The notes: generated from the letters alone by a model not told the origin. Positions 9,107 to 17,772 are shown, counted from the first letter of the stretch. The stretch is DNA of 64,000 nt from Chloroflexota bacterium (GCA_005882135.1 VBDR01000025.1:62001-126000); one strand, 5' to 3'. Translations and numbers: made by a program.

Positions 9107-9168
9107 CACTGGCCAATTTAATTTTTGCACTGGCCGAAAAAGATTTCAAGTCGGGATTTTGTGGCCAG
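9107..9168. repeat. AT-rich pocket with repeated CACTGGCC
   Basis: CACTGGCC occurs at 9107-9114 and 9128-9135, 21 bp apart (two helical turns), with an inverted GTGGCCAG at 9161-9168. The tract between is AT-rich (AATTTAATTTTTG), unlike its surroundings. It lies between convergent genes, so it is not an obvious promoter for either. Confidence 0.45.
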
Positions 9169-9177
9169 GCAACGTTG

Positions 9178-9201
9178 GGTAGCTAAGTGACATTAGCTAC
9201 C
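9178..9201 (-). terminator. Stem-loop at the end of the FAH gene
   Basis: GGTAGCTAA and TTAGCTACC form a perfect 9-bp stem with loop GTGACA. The stem overlaps the stop codon of the minus-strand hydrolase gene. There is no adjacent T tract on either strand, so it may be an RNA 3'-end stabiliser or a Rho-type end rather than an intrinsic terminator. Confidence 0.45.
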
Positions 9202-10069
9202 GGGCGCGGTGGCGCAGAACGGGGTTGCGCAGCTCGCCGATGCCGTCGATGCGAATCGCCACCACGTCGTCCTGCTGCAGGCTGAAATCCGACGGCGGGA
9301 CGATGCCGGTCCCCGTCAGGAGGACGCAGCCGGAATCAAAGCGCTGGTCGCGGCCGAGGTATTCGACCAGCTCAGGTATGGCCCGACGCATCGCTGACGT
9401 CGATGTGTCGGACCGGAAAACGACTTTTCCGGTCCGGATGATCTCGAGCTCGATCTTCCGATCCGAGGGTGAGAAATCCCACGCCAAGGCGACGGCCGGC
9501 CCGAGCGCGCAGCATCCATCGAACACCTTCGCCTGGGGCAGGTAAAGCGGGTTCTCGCCTTCGATGCTCCGGGAGCTGACATCGTTGCCGATGGTGTAAC
9601 CGACAACCTCGAGCCGGCTGTTGCAGAGCACGGCCAGCTCCGGCTCGGGCACGTCCCATGTCGAGTCGGAGCGAACAAACACCGCCTCGCCGGGTCCTCG
9701 CACGCGGCCGGCGGTGGCCTTGAAGAAGAGCTCGGGTCGGGGGGCGCTGTAGACCAGGTCATACGGGTCTGAGCTGACGGCTTCGTCGGCGCGCGCCTCG
9801 AGGCTGCGCTTGTAGGTGACCCCGGCGGCCCACACCTCCTGGCTCTGGATCGGCGCTCCGATGACGGCGCCCTCACGCAGGTCGATCGCCGCCCGCTGTT
9901 CGTCCAGGAGCTCGCGTAGCTCTGGGAGCGGCAGTCTCAGCAGGGCGTCGATCGAATATCCCTCGAGAGGACTCCACCTCCCGTCCTTCTTTATATGCGC
10001 GGCTCCATCGACCTGGACCAGGTGCAGGCCGGCGGCCGGCACGATTGCAGCGCTCAGGCGGTCCTCCAT
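9197..10069 (-). CDS. Fumarylacetoacetate hydrolase family protein, probable 2,4-diketo-3-deoxy-L-fuconate hydrolase
   Basis: This is an FAH-superfamily C-C hydrolase of 290 residues. The metal-site region is present (DVPEPELAV, about 152-160, and GYTIGNDVSSRSIEG, about 172-186). It is the last gene of the fucose operon and overlaps the fuconate dehydratase by 16 bp. In the non-phosphorylating L-fucose route, an FAH-family enzyme splits 2,4-diketo-3-deoxy-fuconate into pyruvate and lactate. The operon position next to the dehydratase and a matching SDR makes that the best assignment. The family call is firm; the substrate is inferred. Confidence 0.8.
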   Translation of the reverse strand: MEDRLSAAIVPAAGLHLVQVDGAAHIKKDGRWSPLEGYSIDALLRLPLPELRELLDEQRAAIDLREGAVIGAPIQSQEVWAAGVTYKRSLEARADEAVSSDPYDLVYSAPRPELFFKATAGRVRGPGEAVFVRSDSTWDVPEPELAVLCNSRLEVVGYTIGNDVSSRSIEGENPLYLPQAKVFDGCCALGPAVALAWDFSPSDRKIELEIIRTGKVVFRSDTSTSAMRRAIPELVEYLGRDQRFDSGCVLLTGTGIVPPSDFSLQQDDVVAIRIDGIGELRNPVLRHRAR

Positions 10070-11355
10070 GCCGGGCCGGAGGGGTACTCGAACTCACCGA
10101 TGGACTCCGGGCGCATCGTGATGCTCCAGCCAGGCGCTTGCGGCGCGACATAGCAGCCGTCCCGGATTATCACCGGGTCGAGGAAATGCTCATGCAGGTG
10201 CTCCACATACTCCAGGACCCGGTTCTCGAGCGATCCGCTCACGGCGATGTAGTCGAAAAGAGACACGTGCTGCACGTACTCACACAGCCCGACCCCGCCG
10301 GCGTGCGGGCAGACCGGCACCCCGAATTTCGCGGCAAGGATGACGACCGCGAGCACCTCGTTGAGTCCACCCAGCCGGCAGGCGTCGAGCTGGCAGAAGC
10401 CGATCGCGTCCGCCTGGAAGAGTTGCTTGAAGATGACCCGGTTCTGGCAATGCTCGCCCGTGGCGACTTTGATCGGTGCGATCGCGCGCGCGATGGTGGC
10501 ATGGCCGAGCACGTCGTCGGGGCTTGTGGGCTCCTCGATCCAGAAAGGGTCGAATTCGGCTAGCAGCTTGACGTTGGCGATCGCCTCGCCGACCTCCCAC
10601 ACCTGGTTCGCGTCCATCATCAGGCGGCGGCCCGGGCCGATCTCCTCGCGCACGATGCGGGCGCGGCGGACATCGTCTTCTATCCTCTGGCCTACCTTCA
10701 TCTTGAGGTGCGACCAACCCCCGGCGACTGCCTCGCGGCACAACGCCCTCACCTTCTCGTCCGAGTAGCCAAGCCATCCCGCCGACGTCGTGTACGCCGG
10801 ATACCCGGAACGCACCATCTCCGCTTCACGCTGGGCGCGCGTCGGCGCCATGCGCTGGAGGATCTCCAGCGCTTCATCAGGCGTCACCGCGTCGCTTATG
10901 TAGCGGAAGTCGATGCACGACACAAGCTGTTCGGGGCTCATGTCGACGATGAGCTTCCACAGCGGCTTGCCTTCGACCTTTGCGTACAGATCCCACACCG
11001 CGTTGATGAGTGCGGCCGAGGCGAGATGGATCGCGCCTTTCTCGGGTCCGATCCACCGCAGCTGCTGCTCGCCCGTGATCGCCCGCCAGAACCCCCGCAT
11101 ATCGGACGTGATGGACTCGAGCGTCCGCCCGATCACGATCGGCGCGAGCGCGTTGATCGCGGCCACGCATACCTCGGTGCCCCGGCCGAGCGTGAAGGTG
11201 AGTCCGTGGCCTTCGAGATGGTCACCTGCGTCGGTCGTCAGGACGACGTAGGCGGCCGAGTAGTCCGGTGTCGTGTGCATGGCGTCAGACCCGGCGAGCG
11301 TGCGGGAGGTCGGGAAGCGCACGTCATGCGCGGTGACCCCGATGATTCGATGCAC
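10054..11355 (-). CDS. fucD: L-fuconate dehydratase, enolase superfamily
   Basis: This enzyme removes water from L-fuconate to give 2-keto-3-deoxy-L-fuconate. The N-terminus contains DVRFPTS and DYSAAYV, which are characteristic of fuconate dehydratases. The barrel has the base-containing KMKVG, metal ligands in DANQVW, EEPTSPDD and TGEH, and the terminal PHAGG. The length is 433 residues. I place the start at GTG 11355, two bases after the permease stop; the frame stays open much further upstream, but that part is a shadow of the permease. The sequence is strong enough for a specific call. Confidence 0.9.
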   Translation of the reverse strand: MHRIIGVTAHDVRFPTSRTLAGSDAMHTTPDYSAAYVVLTTDAGDHLEGHGLTFTLGRGTEVCVAAINALAPIVIGRTLESITSDMRGFWRAITGEQQLRWIGPEKGAIHLASAALINAVWDLYAKVEGKPLWKLIVDMSPEQLVSCIDFRYISDAVTPDEALEILQRMAPTRAQREAEMVRSGYPAYTTSAGWLGYSDEKVRALCREAVAGGWSHLKMKVGQRIEDDVRRARIVREEIGPGRRLMMDANQVWEVGEAIANVKLLAEFDPFWIEEPTSPDDVLGHATIARAIAPIKVATGEHCQNRVIFKQLFQADAIGFCQLDACRLGGLNEVLAVVILAAKFGVPVCPHAGGVGLCEYVQHVSLFDYIAVSGSLENRVLEYVEHLHEHFLDPVIIRDGCYVAPQAPGWSITMRPESIGEFEYPSGPAWRTA

Positions 11356-11357
11356 GT

Positions 11358-12401
11358 CTAGCCCTTGACCGCACCGACAAGCAGGCCGCGAGCGATGAAG
11401 CGCTCGAGCGCGATCGCCATCGCGATCACCGGCCCGATCATGATCAGGATGAGCACGGACATGTACCACCACTGCGGTCCTCGGGTCGCGTTCTGCGCGG
11501 CCACCGTCAGCGGCAGTGTCTGAGCGTTGGCGCTGGTGAGGAACAGCGCGATCAGGTACTCGTTCCAGGCAAAGACGAGGACGAAGAGGAACGTGGCGAC
11601 GAGGCCTGGCACCGCCAGTGGGAGCACGATCGACCGGAAGATCCGGTAGGGCGACGCCCCATCGATCGCGGCGCTCTCTTCGAGCTCGATCGGCACGCTC
11701 TGGAAGTAGTCGCGCATCAGCCAGACCACGATCGGGAGGTGCGATGCGGTGTAGGCGATTATCAGCGCGCCCCACGTATCGAGCAGCTGGAGCTGCTGAA
11801 AAAAGATGTAGATGGGGATGATGGTCGCGACGGGTGGCAGCATGCGCTGGGAGATCATCCAGAACGCGATATCGTCGTTGCCGGCCCCGCGCCTGAAACG
11901 TCGAGCGACAGTCTGCAGCAGCAGCACGAACACCCCGGTCCCGGCTGCCACGCCGAGCGGCCACGGCCCGCCCGCAATCACGACCACGACCGTGATCGCG
12001 ACCGCGACCGCGAAAGACCCGATTGCGCCAAGCCCGACCCGGTAGCGCATGCGCACCAGGCCGTAGGCGGCCATCGAGCCGAGCAAAACGGTGATCGCCG
12101 TGCTCGTCAGCCCGACCACCACGGTGTTGAGGTAGGGCCGGAACGTGTCCTCTCGAAGGTCGAAGAAGATGTAGTGCCAGGAATCGAGCGTCGGCTGGAA
12201 GTCGCGCCACGGTACGTAGAACGGTCCGCCGTTGACATCGAGGGGCGTCTTGAGCGCGGTCACGGCCAGCCAGTAGAGAGGGAAGAGGACCACAAAGGTC
12301 CACGCGAAGAGGGCGATGTACGAAAGCGTCATCGCCGGAAATGGGACCGTCGTGGTGGAGACGGACCCGCGGCGTCTTCGAATGATGGCCATCGCGCTCA
12401 C
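11358..12401 (-). CDS. Carbohydrate ABC permease (MalG type) with hydrophobic insertion
   Basis: This is the inner half of a CUT1 sugar importer. The EAA loop EESAAIDGASPYRIF is clear (about 235-250). At 347 residues it is about 50-60 longer than usual. The extra length is one block after MAAYGLVRMRYR (about 125-185) rich in V, A, G and L, enough for two additional membrane spans, ending just before the normal ISQRMLPPVA helix. The start GTG overlaps the upstream permease stop as GTGA. The partner permease also carries an insertion. Confidence 0.85.
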   Translation of the reverse strand: MSAMAIIRRRRGSVSTTTVPFPAMTLSYIALFAWTFVVLFPLYWLAVTALKTPLDVNGGPFYVPWRDFQPTLDSWHYIFFDLREDTFRPYLNTVVVGLTSTAITVLLGSMAAYGLVRMRYRVGLGAIGSFAVAVAITVVVVIAGGPWPLGVAAGTGVFVLLLQTVARRFRRGAGNDDIAFWMISQRMLPPVATIIPIYIFFQQLQLLDTWGALIIAYTASHLPIVVWLMRDYFQSVPIELEESAAIDGASPYRIFRSIVLPLAVPGLVATFLFVLVFAWNEYLIALFLTSANAQTLPLTVAAQNATRGPQWWYMSVLILIMIGPVIAMAIALERFIARGLLVGAVKG

Positions 12402-13576
12402 GCCATCGCCGTCACCCGACGGCGGAACAGGTTGACGTAGGAGATGCCGACGAAGGTCACGACGATCAGCAGCATGTAGGCAACCGCCGCGGAACCACCG
12501 ATGTCCAGCGCTCGCCAGATGGTGTAGGCGTGAAGGGTCAGCGATTCGGTGGCGGTTCCAGGCCCTCCGTTGGTCAGGACATTGGGCAGGTCGACGATCT
12601 TGAAGCCTTCGATGATGCGAATCAGCACCACCGTGGTGGTCGCCGGAAGGATCTGCGGAAACGTGATCCTCCAGAAGACTTGCCAGCGGTTCGCGCCGTC
12701 GACGACCGCCGCTTCGGTCAGCTCATGGGGCAGGGTCTCGATCGCAGCCAGCAAGACGATGAAGATGAACGGCGTCCACTGCCATACGTCGCCGATCATC
12801 ACCGCCAGCCGCGCGCCCCAAGGATTTGTGACCCAGGACACGTCGGTCAATCCGAAATGGGCCCACAGCGGATAGAGCGGTCCCTTGCTCGTATCCGTGA
12901 GCATCCGGAACAGGTACGCAACGCCGACGGGCGTGATCATCATCGGCAGCAGGAAGACCACGCGGAAGAAGCGCCGGCCTGGGAGGTGCTGGACCACGAG
13001 CAAAGCGAGGCCGAGCCCGAGCAGGTACTGGACGGACACGTCGACGGCGACGTAGACGATCGTCACGACCAGAGTGCCTGGACGGCCGCTCGTCAGGATC
13101 GTATTGACGATCAGCCAGACAAGCGCCCCGGCGATTGCGGTCGTCACAACGCGGCCGGCAAGCCCTCCCAGAGTGCGGTTGGGGCCGCGCGCGTACCGAT
13201 AGAGGAGGACGGCGAACAGGCCGTAGATCACGAGCAAGACCGCGATACCGACGGGCGTTAGCGGGCGGGTCACGCCGAGAAAGTGCGGCTGGTCGATGCC
13301 GAACAGCAGCTTTGCGTAGTTGCCGAAGCCGACGAACTTCAGCTCCACGCCGCCCTCCGAGAAGCCCAGGCGTGAGAGGGACACATAAAGCGAGGCGAGC
13401 AGCGGGAAGATCGAGAAGGCGAGAATGACCACCACCGCCGGGAGGATGAACACCAGGCTTGCACCGCGGTCGAGTCGCGCCCCGACCGGACGCCACCATG
13501 ACGCGGCGGTCCTCAGCGCGCGCGGCGACGCATGAATGCTCACGGAGACGGAATCCTTTTCATCAGTTCCTGGCAC
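12398..13576 (-). CDS. Carbohydrate ABC permease (MalF type) with hydrophobic insertion
   Basis: This is the partner permease of the same CUT1 importer. The EAA loop ELTEAAVVDGANRWQVF is present (about 285-300). It has 392 residues against about 290-310 for ordinary members. The surplus sits between KLLFGIDQPHF and QYLLGLGLALLV (about 95-185), includes R-Y-A-R-G-P-N-R-T, and is mostly hydrophobic. It follows the binding-protein gene after a 48-bp gap holding a strong stem-loop. No ATPase is encoded in the locus, so a shared MsmX/UgpC-type ATPase elsewhere is likely. Confidence 0.85.
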   Translation of the reverse strand: MPGTDEKDSVSVSIHASPRALRTAASWWRPVGARLDRGASLVFILPAVVVILAFSIFPLLASLYVSLSRLGFSEGGVELKFVGFGNYAKLLFGIDQPHFLGVTRPLTPVGIAVLLVIYGLFAVLLYRYARGPNRTLGGLAGRVVTTAIAGALVWLIVNTILTSGRPGTLVVTIVYVAVDVSVQYLLGLGLALLVVQHLPGRRFFRVVFLLPMMITPVGVAYLFRMLTDTSKGPLYPLWAHFGLTDVSWVTNPWGARLAVMIGDVWQWTPFIFIVLLAAIETLPHELTEAAVVDGANRWQVFWRITFPQILPATTTVVLIRIIEGFKIVDLPNVLTNGGPGTATESLTLHAYTIWRALDIGGSAAVAYMLLIVVTFVGISYVNLFRRRVTAMA

Positions 13577-13591
13577 TGAATGGGATGAGGA

Positions 13592-13618
13592 GGGCGGCGA
13601 GGCGTGACCTCGCCGCCC
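13592..13618 (-). promoter_or_regulatory. Intercistronic stem-loop after the binding-protein gene
   Basis: GGGCGGCGAGG and CCTCGCCGCCC form a perfect 11-bp stem with a 5-nt loop between the binding-protein and permease genes. No T tract follows on the minus strand. Such elements after binding-protein genes usually protect the upstream mRNA and lower permease expression; that role is inferred by analogy with malE-malF. Confidence 0.65.
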
Positions 13619-13624
13619 CTGTCG

Positions 13625-15124
13625 CTACTTCGTGATGCTCAGGCTGGATTTGTAGGCGTCTAGCTGGCCTTGGCGCCCGATCTCATCGGTCTTCGAGTTC
13701 CACTGGTTTGTGATCTGAGTCATGGTCTGGTTCAGCGAGATCTCGCCCGCAAGAAACTGCGCCAGCGCCTGGTCGAGAGCTGTCTGTTCGTAGAAGGCCG
13801 ACTGTGGGATGCGAAGGTCGAGGACCATGTTCGGGCTCTGCAAACTCGACTTGATGGCCCCGAGGTAGTCATTTGCCGCCTGAGTGCTCATCCCGGCCTT
13901 GGTCCAGTTGTCGAGGTTGGTGAACTGTGAGGTCCTGTACGGGTTGAAGCCCGTCTTGCCTATCGTCACATCCTCACCAGACTGCTTTGGGGCGGACATG
14001 TAGGAGAGGAAGGCGAACGCGGCGTCCTTCACCTTTGCCGAGGATGCCTTGTTGATCGCACCCGACCAGCCGCCGAAAGCAGCGAAAGGTGCGTGGTTGA
14101 CCCCGTTCACGGCATTCGGGCACAGCGTGGCGTTGCAGTCGGCGAGCTGGTTGGTCGAGCGGTCCAGGACCCGCTTGGAGCCGGGCAGGATAACCGCCCC
14201 GACCTTGTCCTGAACCTTGGACTGCGTTGGGTCGATTGCGAGCGTACCGATGTCGCCCCAGTCGAGAGAGAGGGCGCACCGACCGGTCACGAACAGACCG
14301 CGGGAGTCGCCGACGTCGTTGTTCAGCTGGTCGGGAGGACCGATCTTGGAAAGCTGCTTGTACACATCGAGGGCCGCGGCCGCCCCCGGGTTGTTCGTCA
14401 GCGGCTGCATATTGTCGGTGTTGAAGAACGCGCCCTGCTTTGTCCCTTTGCTCTGCAGGTACGCCGCCGCGATCGAGATCCACGCCCAGTACGACTGCGC
14501 GCTGCGCTTCATCGCCAGGCAGGAGCCGTAGTCGTTCTTGCCGTCGCCGTTCAGGTCCTTGCCCTGGAAGTGCTTGGCGATGCTGATGTAGTCATCCCAG
14601 GTCGCTGGCGGCTGCAGGCCGTCTTTCTGGAGGAGGTCCTTGCGGTAGTAGACCATCTGGAAGTCGCCGTCGAGGGGGACGGTGTAGACCTTGCCTTTGA
14701 ACGTGGCGCTGAAGTCGCGGAAGAAGGGAGCGATGTCGTTCCACTGCAGCGAGGAGTCCTTTTGCACGCGATCGGTCAGGTCCTCGAGGTAGCCGGGCGG
14801 CACGTAGTCGCCCATCCACTGCGGGTCGAAGACGGTCGCGTCATATGAATTCGTCTTCGTCGCGAAGTCGGTGAGCAGCTTCTGGTACAGGTCGGCGAAC
14901 GGGACCGTGATGACCTGCACCTTGGCGCCCGTCAGTTTCTCGAAGTCGGGCGCGCGCCGCTGCAGCGGCTCGGCGATCTGGGGTCCGGTGAACGTCACGA
15001 CGCGGATAGTCGTGCCGCTGAAGTTGGTGCTGGAGGATGTGTTGTTGCTCGACCCGCTCGTGCAACTCACGATCAACCCCACGCCCGCCACCAGGACCAG
15101 GGCTTTGGCCAGGAATCGCCTCAT
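13625..15124 (-). CDS. Sugar ABC transporter substrate-binding lipoprotein
   Basis: This is an extracellular family 1 solute-binding protein of 499 residues with a lipoprotein signal (LIVSC, Cys about 21) and a Ser/Thr/Asn-rich linker. Features of the fold include IRVVTFTGPQ at the first strand, the KVYTVPLDGDFQMVYYRKDLL segment (about 145-165) and a DLNGDGKNDYG turn (about 190-200) resembling a calcium-type loop. It is preceded by GAGGGGA as ribosome site and by a good promoter at 15192-15220. It is the only binding protein for two permease pairs in this locus. L-fucose or a fucoside is the likely ligand by context. Confidence 0.88.
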   Translation of the reverse strand: MRRFLAKALVLVAGVGLIVSCTSGSSNNTSSSTNFSGTTIRVVTFTGPQIAEPLQRRAPDFEKLTGAKVQVITVPFADLYQKLLTDFATKTNSYDATVFDPQWMGDYVPPGYLEDLTDRVQKDSSLQWNDIAPFFRDFSATFKGKVYTVPLDGDFQMVYYRKDLLQKDGLQPPATWDDYISIAKHFQGKDLNGDGKNDYGSCLAMKRSAQSYWAWISIAAAYLQSKGTKQGAFFNTDNMQPLTNNPGAAAALDVYKQLSKIGPPDQLNNDVGDSRGLFVTGRCALSLDWGDIGTLAIDPTQSKVQDKVGAVILPGSKRVLDRSTNQLADCNATLCPNAVNGVNHAPFAAFGGWSGAINKASSAKVKDAAFAFLSYMSAPKQSGEDVTIGKTGFNPYRTSQFTNLDNWTKAGMSTQAANDYLGAIKSSLQSPNMVLDLRIPQSAFYEQTALDQALAQFLAGEISLNQTMTQITNQWNSKTDEIGRQGQLDAYKSSLSITK

Positions 15125-15191
15125 CTCATTTCCCCTCTGAATTGACGAAAAGCCGCGACCCGCGTCGACGGCCTACCCGATGAATATGGGA

Positions 15192-15220
15192 TGTTTAACG
15201 TGTTAGGAGGCGTTTGTCAA
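15192..15220 (-). promoter_or_regulatory. Promoter and putative operator for the sugar-binding protein gene
   Basis: On the minus strand TTGACA (15215-15220) and TAAACA (15192-15197) are 17 bp apart. An inverted repeat, TAACACGTTA (15196-15205), overlaps the -10. The heptamer CTAACAC and the string TTGACAAAC recur at the promoter of the SDR gene (17773-17802), as expected if one regulator, probably the adjacent FadR-type protein, binds both. Confidence 0.65.
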
Positions 15221-15277
15221 GGCTCGACTGGCCTGGGGTCACCCTGTTGAAGCTCTAGTCATCGGATGTATATCGTT

Positions 15278-16105
15278 TTAAGCGCCGGTTCCCGCACCCA
15301 GGCTGAAGCGATCGAGAACGCCATGGAAGAGCCCGACGAGCACCGCCACCGGTCCCAGGGAGACGATCAGGGCCGCGGCGGCGGTGGGCCAGTCGAGCTC
15401 ACGCTCGAAGGTGAAGAAATCGCTCATCGCGACAGGGATGGTCTTGATCTCGCCTGAGGTCAGGACGAGCGGGACGAGGAGCATGTTCCAGTCGAGCACG
15501 AACAGGACGACCGCGGTCGCGGCGACGGTGGGCGTGAGCAGCGGCAAGATGACACGGCCGACCACCTGCAGCAGTCCCGCGCCGTCGAGCACGGCTGCTT
15601 CCTCCCATTGGACCGACAGCTGCGCGATGGCTCCATAGAGGACGAAGACCGCGAGCGGCGCTGTGACCGCCGCCTCGCTCAAGACAACCCCGGCAAGCGT
15701 GTCGAGCAGGTGGACCCGGCGAAGCACGTCACTCAACGGGATCACGTATGCCATCGCGGGGAGGCTCGCGAGGACCAGAAATCCCTGCGTCACCCCACGG
15801 TTGGCGCGAAACGATGATCGGGCAAGGCCATAGGCGGCAAAAAAGCTGACCGCCACGGCGAGCGTCGCGGCGCACGCGGCCGCTATCGTGCTGGTCGCGA
15901 GCTCCTGCCAGAAGGTCGGTTCGGCGATGCCGATCTCGGAGAAGTGCTCGAGCGTGGCCGGTCCGGTCCACGACGGGGGACGCGTGCTGTTGTCCGGCAG
16001 CAGCCCTATCGACGCGAGCGCCGTCCACGCCAGGGGCGCGAGGAATACGACCAGCATCGCGGCCAGCAGCAGGACCCGGGTCGCATCGCGGCGCCGCGCC
16101 GTCAC
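15278..16105 (-). CDS. Carbohydrate ABC permease (MalG type), second pair
   Basis: This 275-residue CUT1 permease has the EAA loop EEAAVLDGAGLLQVV (about 190-204) and no insertion. The start is GTG 16105, overlapping the preceding permease stop as GTGA. The open frame upstream of it is only a shadow of that permease. It ends 153 bp before the binding-protein gene, with a separate promoter between them. It may share that binding protein, or use one encoded elsewhere. Confidence 0.87.
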   Translation of the reverse strand: MTARRRDATRVLLLAAMLVVFLAPLAWTALASIGLLPDNSTRPPSWTGPATLEHFSEIGIAEPTFWQELATSTIAAACAATLAVAVSFFAAYGLARSSFRANRGVTQGFLVLASLPAMAYVIPLSDVLRRVHLLDTLAGVVLSEAAVTAPLAVFVLYGAIAQLSVQWEEAAVLDGAGLLQVVGRVILPLLTPTVAATAVVLFVLDWNMLLVPLVLTSGEIKTIPVAMSDFFTFERELDWPTAAAALIVSLGPVAVLVGLFHGVLDRFSLGAGTGA

Positions 16106-16971
16106 TCGACGTTGCGGACGGTGGCCAGCCGAAGATAGATCGCACCGGCAGCAAGCACGCCGGCCGCGATCAGCCATCCAGAGGTAGCACCGACAGGCCA
16201 GTCGTTGGTGCCGAAGGCGCGTCCGTAGCTGTAGAGCGCGGGCGTCAGTGTCGCTGTACCCGGACCTCCCCCGGTCAGGATGAGCACAGTGTCGAAGGTG
16301 CCGAAAGCCAGGCCGACCAGCAGCATCGTGATCGTCAGCAGAAGCGGCGCCACGGATGGAATGGCGACCTTCACCAGCCGTCCCGCGAGCGAGGCTCCCG
16401 CGAGGGTCGCCTCGTCCCATCGTTCGCCGGGAATCGCCGACAGGCTCGGCAGCAGTAGAAATGTGACGAACGGCGCCACGCGCCAGACCTCGACCGCGAT
16501 GGCCGTCGGCAGCGCGAGTCGGAGGTCGCCGGCGGGCGACTGCAAATCTGGCTGCCCGAGCCAGCCCAGGACGAAGTCGAGGACGCCGGTGGCGCTGCCG
16601 AACAGAAAGTGCCACATGACGCCGCTTGCGATGGGGCTGACCAGCCACGGCAGCAGCAGGAGCATCCGCCACAGCGACCGACCCCGGAGCGGGCGGCGCA
16701 GGAGATAGGCGATTCCGAAACCGATCACGAGCTCGAGCGGAACGGCGACGACGGTGAAGACTGCGATGTTGCGCGCCGCGGCGCCGAACTGAGGGTCAGA
16801 CAGGATCGTGGCGTAGTTGGCAAGCCCGGCGAATCGGACAGTGGCGGTGAATGGTGAGTAGTTGGTGAACGTCGCCAGCAGGCCTAGCAAAGCGGGCAGC
16901 ACCAGCCAGCCGGTCAGCAGAATCGCTAGCGGCGTAAAGAGGACGATTCGATCCCGTCCACTCATTCGCAT
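16102..16971 (-). CDS. Carbohydrate ABC permease (MalF type), second pair
   Basis: This 289-residue CUT1 permease has the EAA-type loop RWDEATLAGASLAGRLV (about 195-211), slightly divergent from the consensus, and about six membrane helices. It lies 22 bp downstream of the SDR gene and is coupled to the next permease by GTGA. Unlike the permeases at 11358-13576 it has no inserted block. Confidence 0.87.
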   Translation of the reverse strand: MRMSGRDRIVLFTPLAILLTGWLVLPALLGLLATFTNYSPFTATVRFAGLANYATILSDPQFGAAARNIAVFTVVAVPLELVIGFGIAYLLRRPLRGRSLWRMLLLLPWLVSPIASGVMWHFLFGSATGVLDFVLGWLGQPDLQSPAGDLRLALPTAIAVEVWRVAPFVTFLLLPSLSAIPGERWDEATLAGASLAGRLVKVAIPSVAPLLLTITMLLVGLAFGTFDTVLILTGGGPGTATLTPALYSYGRAFGTNDWPVGATSGWLIAAGVLAAGAIYLRLATVRNVE

Positions 16972-16993
16972 CGGATCACCGCATTAGGGTCGC

Positions 16994-17761
16994 CTACTTG
17001 GTGCCGCTCACACCGCCGTCGACTACCAATCCCGTCGCCATCACGAACCTGGACTCGTCCGAGGCCAGGTAAAGCGCCGCGCCGGCCACGTCCTCGGGCC
17101 GGCCCAGATCATTGGTCAGCTGCCGCTTTCGAATCGCCGCCATTCCCTCTTCCGGGTCGGCATAGGAGTCCTTGAGGTAGCGTTCGACAAAAGGCGTCAG
17201 GATCGTTCCGGGGAGCAGCGCGTTGACCCGAATTCCATGCGGCGCCAGGTCGACCTGCATCGACTTCGTCATCGAGAGCACGGCGCCCTTGGAGGCGGCG
17301 TACGACACGCGACGGGCCAGCCCGATCTCGGCGATGCAGGATGACATGTTGATGATCGATCCGGATCGCTGCCTGATCATCTGCGGTATGACCGCGCGGC
17401 TTACCAGGTACACGCCGCGCACGTTGACCCGCATCACGCGGTCGAACAGCTCGGGCTCCGTCTCCACGATATCGCCGACGCCGCCGATGCCGGCATTGTT
17501 GAAAAGCACGTCGATACGCTCGAATCGCCTGACCACCCTCTCCGCCAGGGCAACGGTCTGTGCCTCGTCGGTCACATCGACCTGCTCCGCCACCGCCTCG
17601 CCGGCGGCGCCGATCGCCTCGACCGTGCCCTGCGCGGCCTCGAGGTCGACGTCGGCGACCACGACGCGCCCGCCCTCGCTCACAAAAAGCGAGGCGCTGG
17701 CCCGGCCGATCCCAGAGCCGGCGCCGGTGATCACGCACACCTTGCCGTCGAGTCTGCCCAT
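16994..17761 (-). CDS. SDR oxidoreductase, probable 2-keto-3-deoxy-L-fuconate dehydrogenase
   Basis: This is a classical short-chain dehydrogenase of 255 residues. It has the cofactor motif TGAGSGIG (about 12-19), an acidic D in VVADVD (about 36-41) favouring NAD, the NNAGIGG motif (about 88-94) and the catalytic S with YAASK (about 153-157). It opens the minus-strand fucose operon. In the non-phosphorylating fucose pathway an SDR oxidises 2-keto-3-deoxy-fuconate at C4, between the dehydratase and the FAH-type hydrolase. An alternative is the first sugar dehydrogenase step, but the aldo/keto reductase fits that better. The substrate is inferred from context. Confidence 0.82.
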   Translation of the reverse strand: MGRLDGKVCVITGAGSGIGRASASLFVSEGGRVVVADVDLEAAQGTVEAIGAAGEAVAEQVDVTDEAQTVALAERVVRRFERIDVLFNNAGIGGVGDIVETEPELFDRVMRVNVRGVYLVSRAVIPQMIRQRSGSIINMSSCIAEIGLARRVSYAASKGAVLSMTKSMQVDLAPHGIRVNALLPGTILTPFVERYLKDSYADPEEGMAAIRKRQLTNDLGRPEDVAGAALYLASDESRFVMATGLVVDGGVSGTK

Positions 17762-17772
17762 CTGTGGTGTTA

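Noticed and set aside
11356-12303. Long in-frame extension upstream of fuconate dehydratase
   Set aside because: The extension is out of frame with the permease that occupies the same DNA, has shadow-type composition, and the conserved dehydratase N-terminus begins right at GTG 11355.
16106-16672. Long in-frame extension upstream of the second MalG-type permease
   Set aside because: It overlaps the MalF-type permease in another frame; the GTGA overlap at 16102-16105 gives a normal permease length.
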